This document shows, one piece after another, positions 5,253 through 6,353 of a stretch of DNA of 6,353 bases. Source of the stretch: Balneolaceae bacterium. GTDB taxonomy: Bacteria > Bacteroidota > Rhodothermia > Balneolales > Balneolaceae. The position numbers and the translations under genes were made by a program. Location: the NCBI GenBank assembly GCA_007118525.1, contig SKRK01000050.1, positions 1-6,353 of the forward strand, written 5' to 3'. The notes beneath the pieces were generated by a model. The model was not told where the DNA came from, searched no databases, and worked only from the letters and a program-made list of their open reading frames with translations. Position 1 is the stretch's first letter; each line of letters opens with the position of its first letter.

Positions 5253-6296
5253 GTGGCAAAGATATTTACTGAATTCTTAGAGATAATTTCTATAGGTGAA
5301 GACCTTTCTGAAGATGATGCGTCTTTGGCAATGAAGATGATTTTAAACGGCTCAGTTTCGGGCGAAGAGGTTGCAGCTCTTTTGATGGGAATGCGCACCA
5401 AAGGCGAGACCACCACAGAGCTGACCGGTTTTGTGAAGGAGATGAGAAATGCTGCTATCAAAGTGGAAGTGGATATTAAAAATGCCGTTGATCTTTGCGG
5501 AACCGGGGGTGATAAATCAGGGACATTCAATATATCAACAGCGGCCATGTTTGTTGTGGCAGGTGCAGGGGTTCCCGTTTTAAAGCATGGAAACCGGTCA
5601 GTTTCCAGCAAAAGCGGAAGTTATGACGTGCTGGAGAAGCTTGGGGCAGTGCCAAACTTGAATAAGACACAGGTGGAATCTCTTTATAATGAGACCGGCA
5701 TGGCGTTTATGTTCGCACCCAATTTTCACCCGGCACTGAAGTATGTAATGCCTGCACGCCGTGCACTGAAAATGAGAACCTTTTTCAATATGCTGGGACC
5801 TTTATTGAATCCCGCCAATGTAAAAAATCAAGTTATCGGTGTGTTCAGCAAGGAAGCAGCAGGGCAGATGATACAGATACTCGCCAACCTGCAAACGGTG
5901 AGTGCATTTACGCTTAGTGCTCACGACGGCCTTGATGAAGTAAGCCTTACATCTCAGACTGAAATATTTGAGCTGCAGTCCCATCTCTCCAGGGGAGCAA
6001 TCACCTTTGATCCGAAATCGCTGGGATACAGCTGGGTTCAGCCCGATGAGCTGCTGGGTGGGGATGCTGCTGTAAATGCTGAAATCATTCAGAGCATTAT
6101 GGATGGCAATTCAACCGAAGCCCAGAGAAATATTGTGGAGATCAATGCTGCATTTGCAATTAGAGCGGCCCATATGACTGATTCTCTGGAAGATGCAAAA
6201 GAGATGGCGGCCAAAAGTCTGGATTCAGGTGCAGCCGGTAAAAAACTGGACCTCTTTGTAAAAGAGTCGCAGAAGGTATCTGAGTTGAATGCTTAG
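5253..6296 (+). CDS. trpD: Anthranilate phosphoribosyltransferase
   Basis: This enzyme transfers the phosphoribosyl group from PRPP to anthranilate, the second step of the pathway. It has 347 residues, a normal length, and is not fused to TrpG. The N-terminal helical domain (about 1-70) is followed by the PRPP-binding signatures: CGTGGDKSGTFNIST with GTGGD at 83-87, and KHGNRSVSSKSGS (111-123). Next come RRALKMRTFFNMLGPLLNP (169-187), including the conserved Arg/Asn anthranilate region, and HDGLDEVSL (224-232), whose Asp-Glu pair binds magnesium in the family. Lys88 and Tyr124 replace residues that I remember as usually small, which looks like ordinary variation. The start is GTG: an in-frame TAA at 5241-5243 excludes anything longer, and the next in-frame ATG (codon 27) falls within the N-terminal domain. 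No Shine-Dalgarno is visible. It contains one Trp residue. The next pathway gene, trpC, is not within the remaining 57 bases. Confidence 0.96.
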   Translation: MAKIFTEFLEIISIGEDLSEDDASLAMKMILNGSVSGEEVAALLMGMRTKGETTTELTGFVKEMRNAAIKVEVDIKNAVDLCGTGGDKSGTFNISTAAMFVVAGAGVPVLKHGNRSVSSKSGSYDVLEKLGAVPNLNKTQVESLYNETGMAFMFAPNFHPALKYVMPARRALKMRTFFNMLGPLLNPANVKNQVIGVFSKEAAGQMIQILANLQTVSAFTLSAHDGLDEVSLTSQTEIFELQSHLSRGAITFDPKSLGYSWVQPDELLGGDAAVNAEIIQSIMDGNSTEAQRNIVEINAAFAIRAAHMTDSLEDAKEMAAKSLDSGAAGKKLDLFVKESQKVSELNA

Positions 6297-6353
6297 TGTA
6301 TGATAAAATTAGAATACATCTTAGATTTTATTACAAAGTGTCCCCCTTCTGCC

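Noticed and set aside
6300..6353. ATG frame open to the window end, three bases after the trpD stop, which could be the start of trpC.
   Set aside because: The 18 visible residues (starting MIKLEYILDF) do not look like a TrpC N terminus, there is no ribosome site, and the last bases resemble one arm of a C-rich intergenic hairpin.

Overview
The window is one stretch of bacterial chromosome dominated by a tryptophan gene cluster: trpE, trpS, trpG and trpD, all on the + strand. Two unrelated genes lie to its left, a membrane-anchored SPFH (stomatin/QmcA-type) protein on + and a dodecin-fold protein on -. Base composition is moderate, some genes have good Shine-Dalgarno sites and others none, and intergenic gaps are roomy (about 95-210 bp). 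TrpD has the KHGNRSVSSKSGS motif rather than the divergent form I remember from classical Bacteroidetes. My guess is an FCB-group bacterium of the Balneolota/Rhodothermota kind. This is inference from style and was not checked against any database.

Layout: 41-979 is the SPFH protein. 980-1184 has no gene but holds a strong minus-strand terminator for dodecin. 1185-1388 (-) is dodecin. 1389-1650 is a divergent intergenic region with inverted repeats and a candidate trp promoter. 1651-1701 is a 16-codon leader peptide, MMKTDVHTSWWWHGLK. It is followed by an attenuator ending in a hairpin plus T7, 13 bases before trpE (1798-3264). trpS (3361-4353), trpG (4564-5154) and trpD (5253-6296, GTG start) follow, separated by gene-free gaps carrying small repeats and a second candidate promoter. 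The last 57 bases hold no supportable gene.

How it works together: TrpE and TrpG make anthranilate from chorismate and glutamine. TrpD joins anthranilate to phosphoribosyl pyrophosphate. TrpS charges tRNA-Trp, whose level the leader peptide senses through three consecutive Trp codons. The leader has all parts of a classical ribosome-mediated attenuator: a region 1:2 hairpin, a perfect 7-bp 2:3 antiterminator and a 10-bp 3:4 terminator. This attenuator, together with trpS lying inside the cluster it precedes, is the most interesting content. trpC, trpF, trpB and trpA are not in the window.
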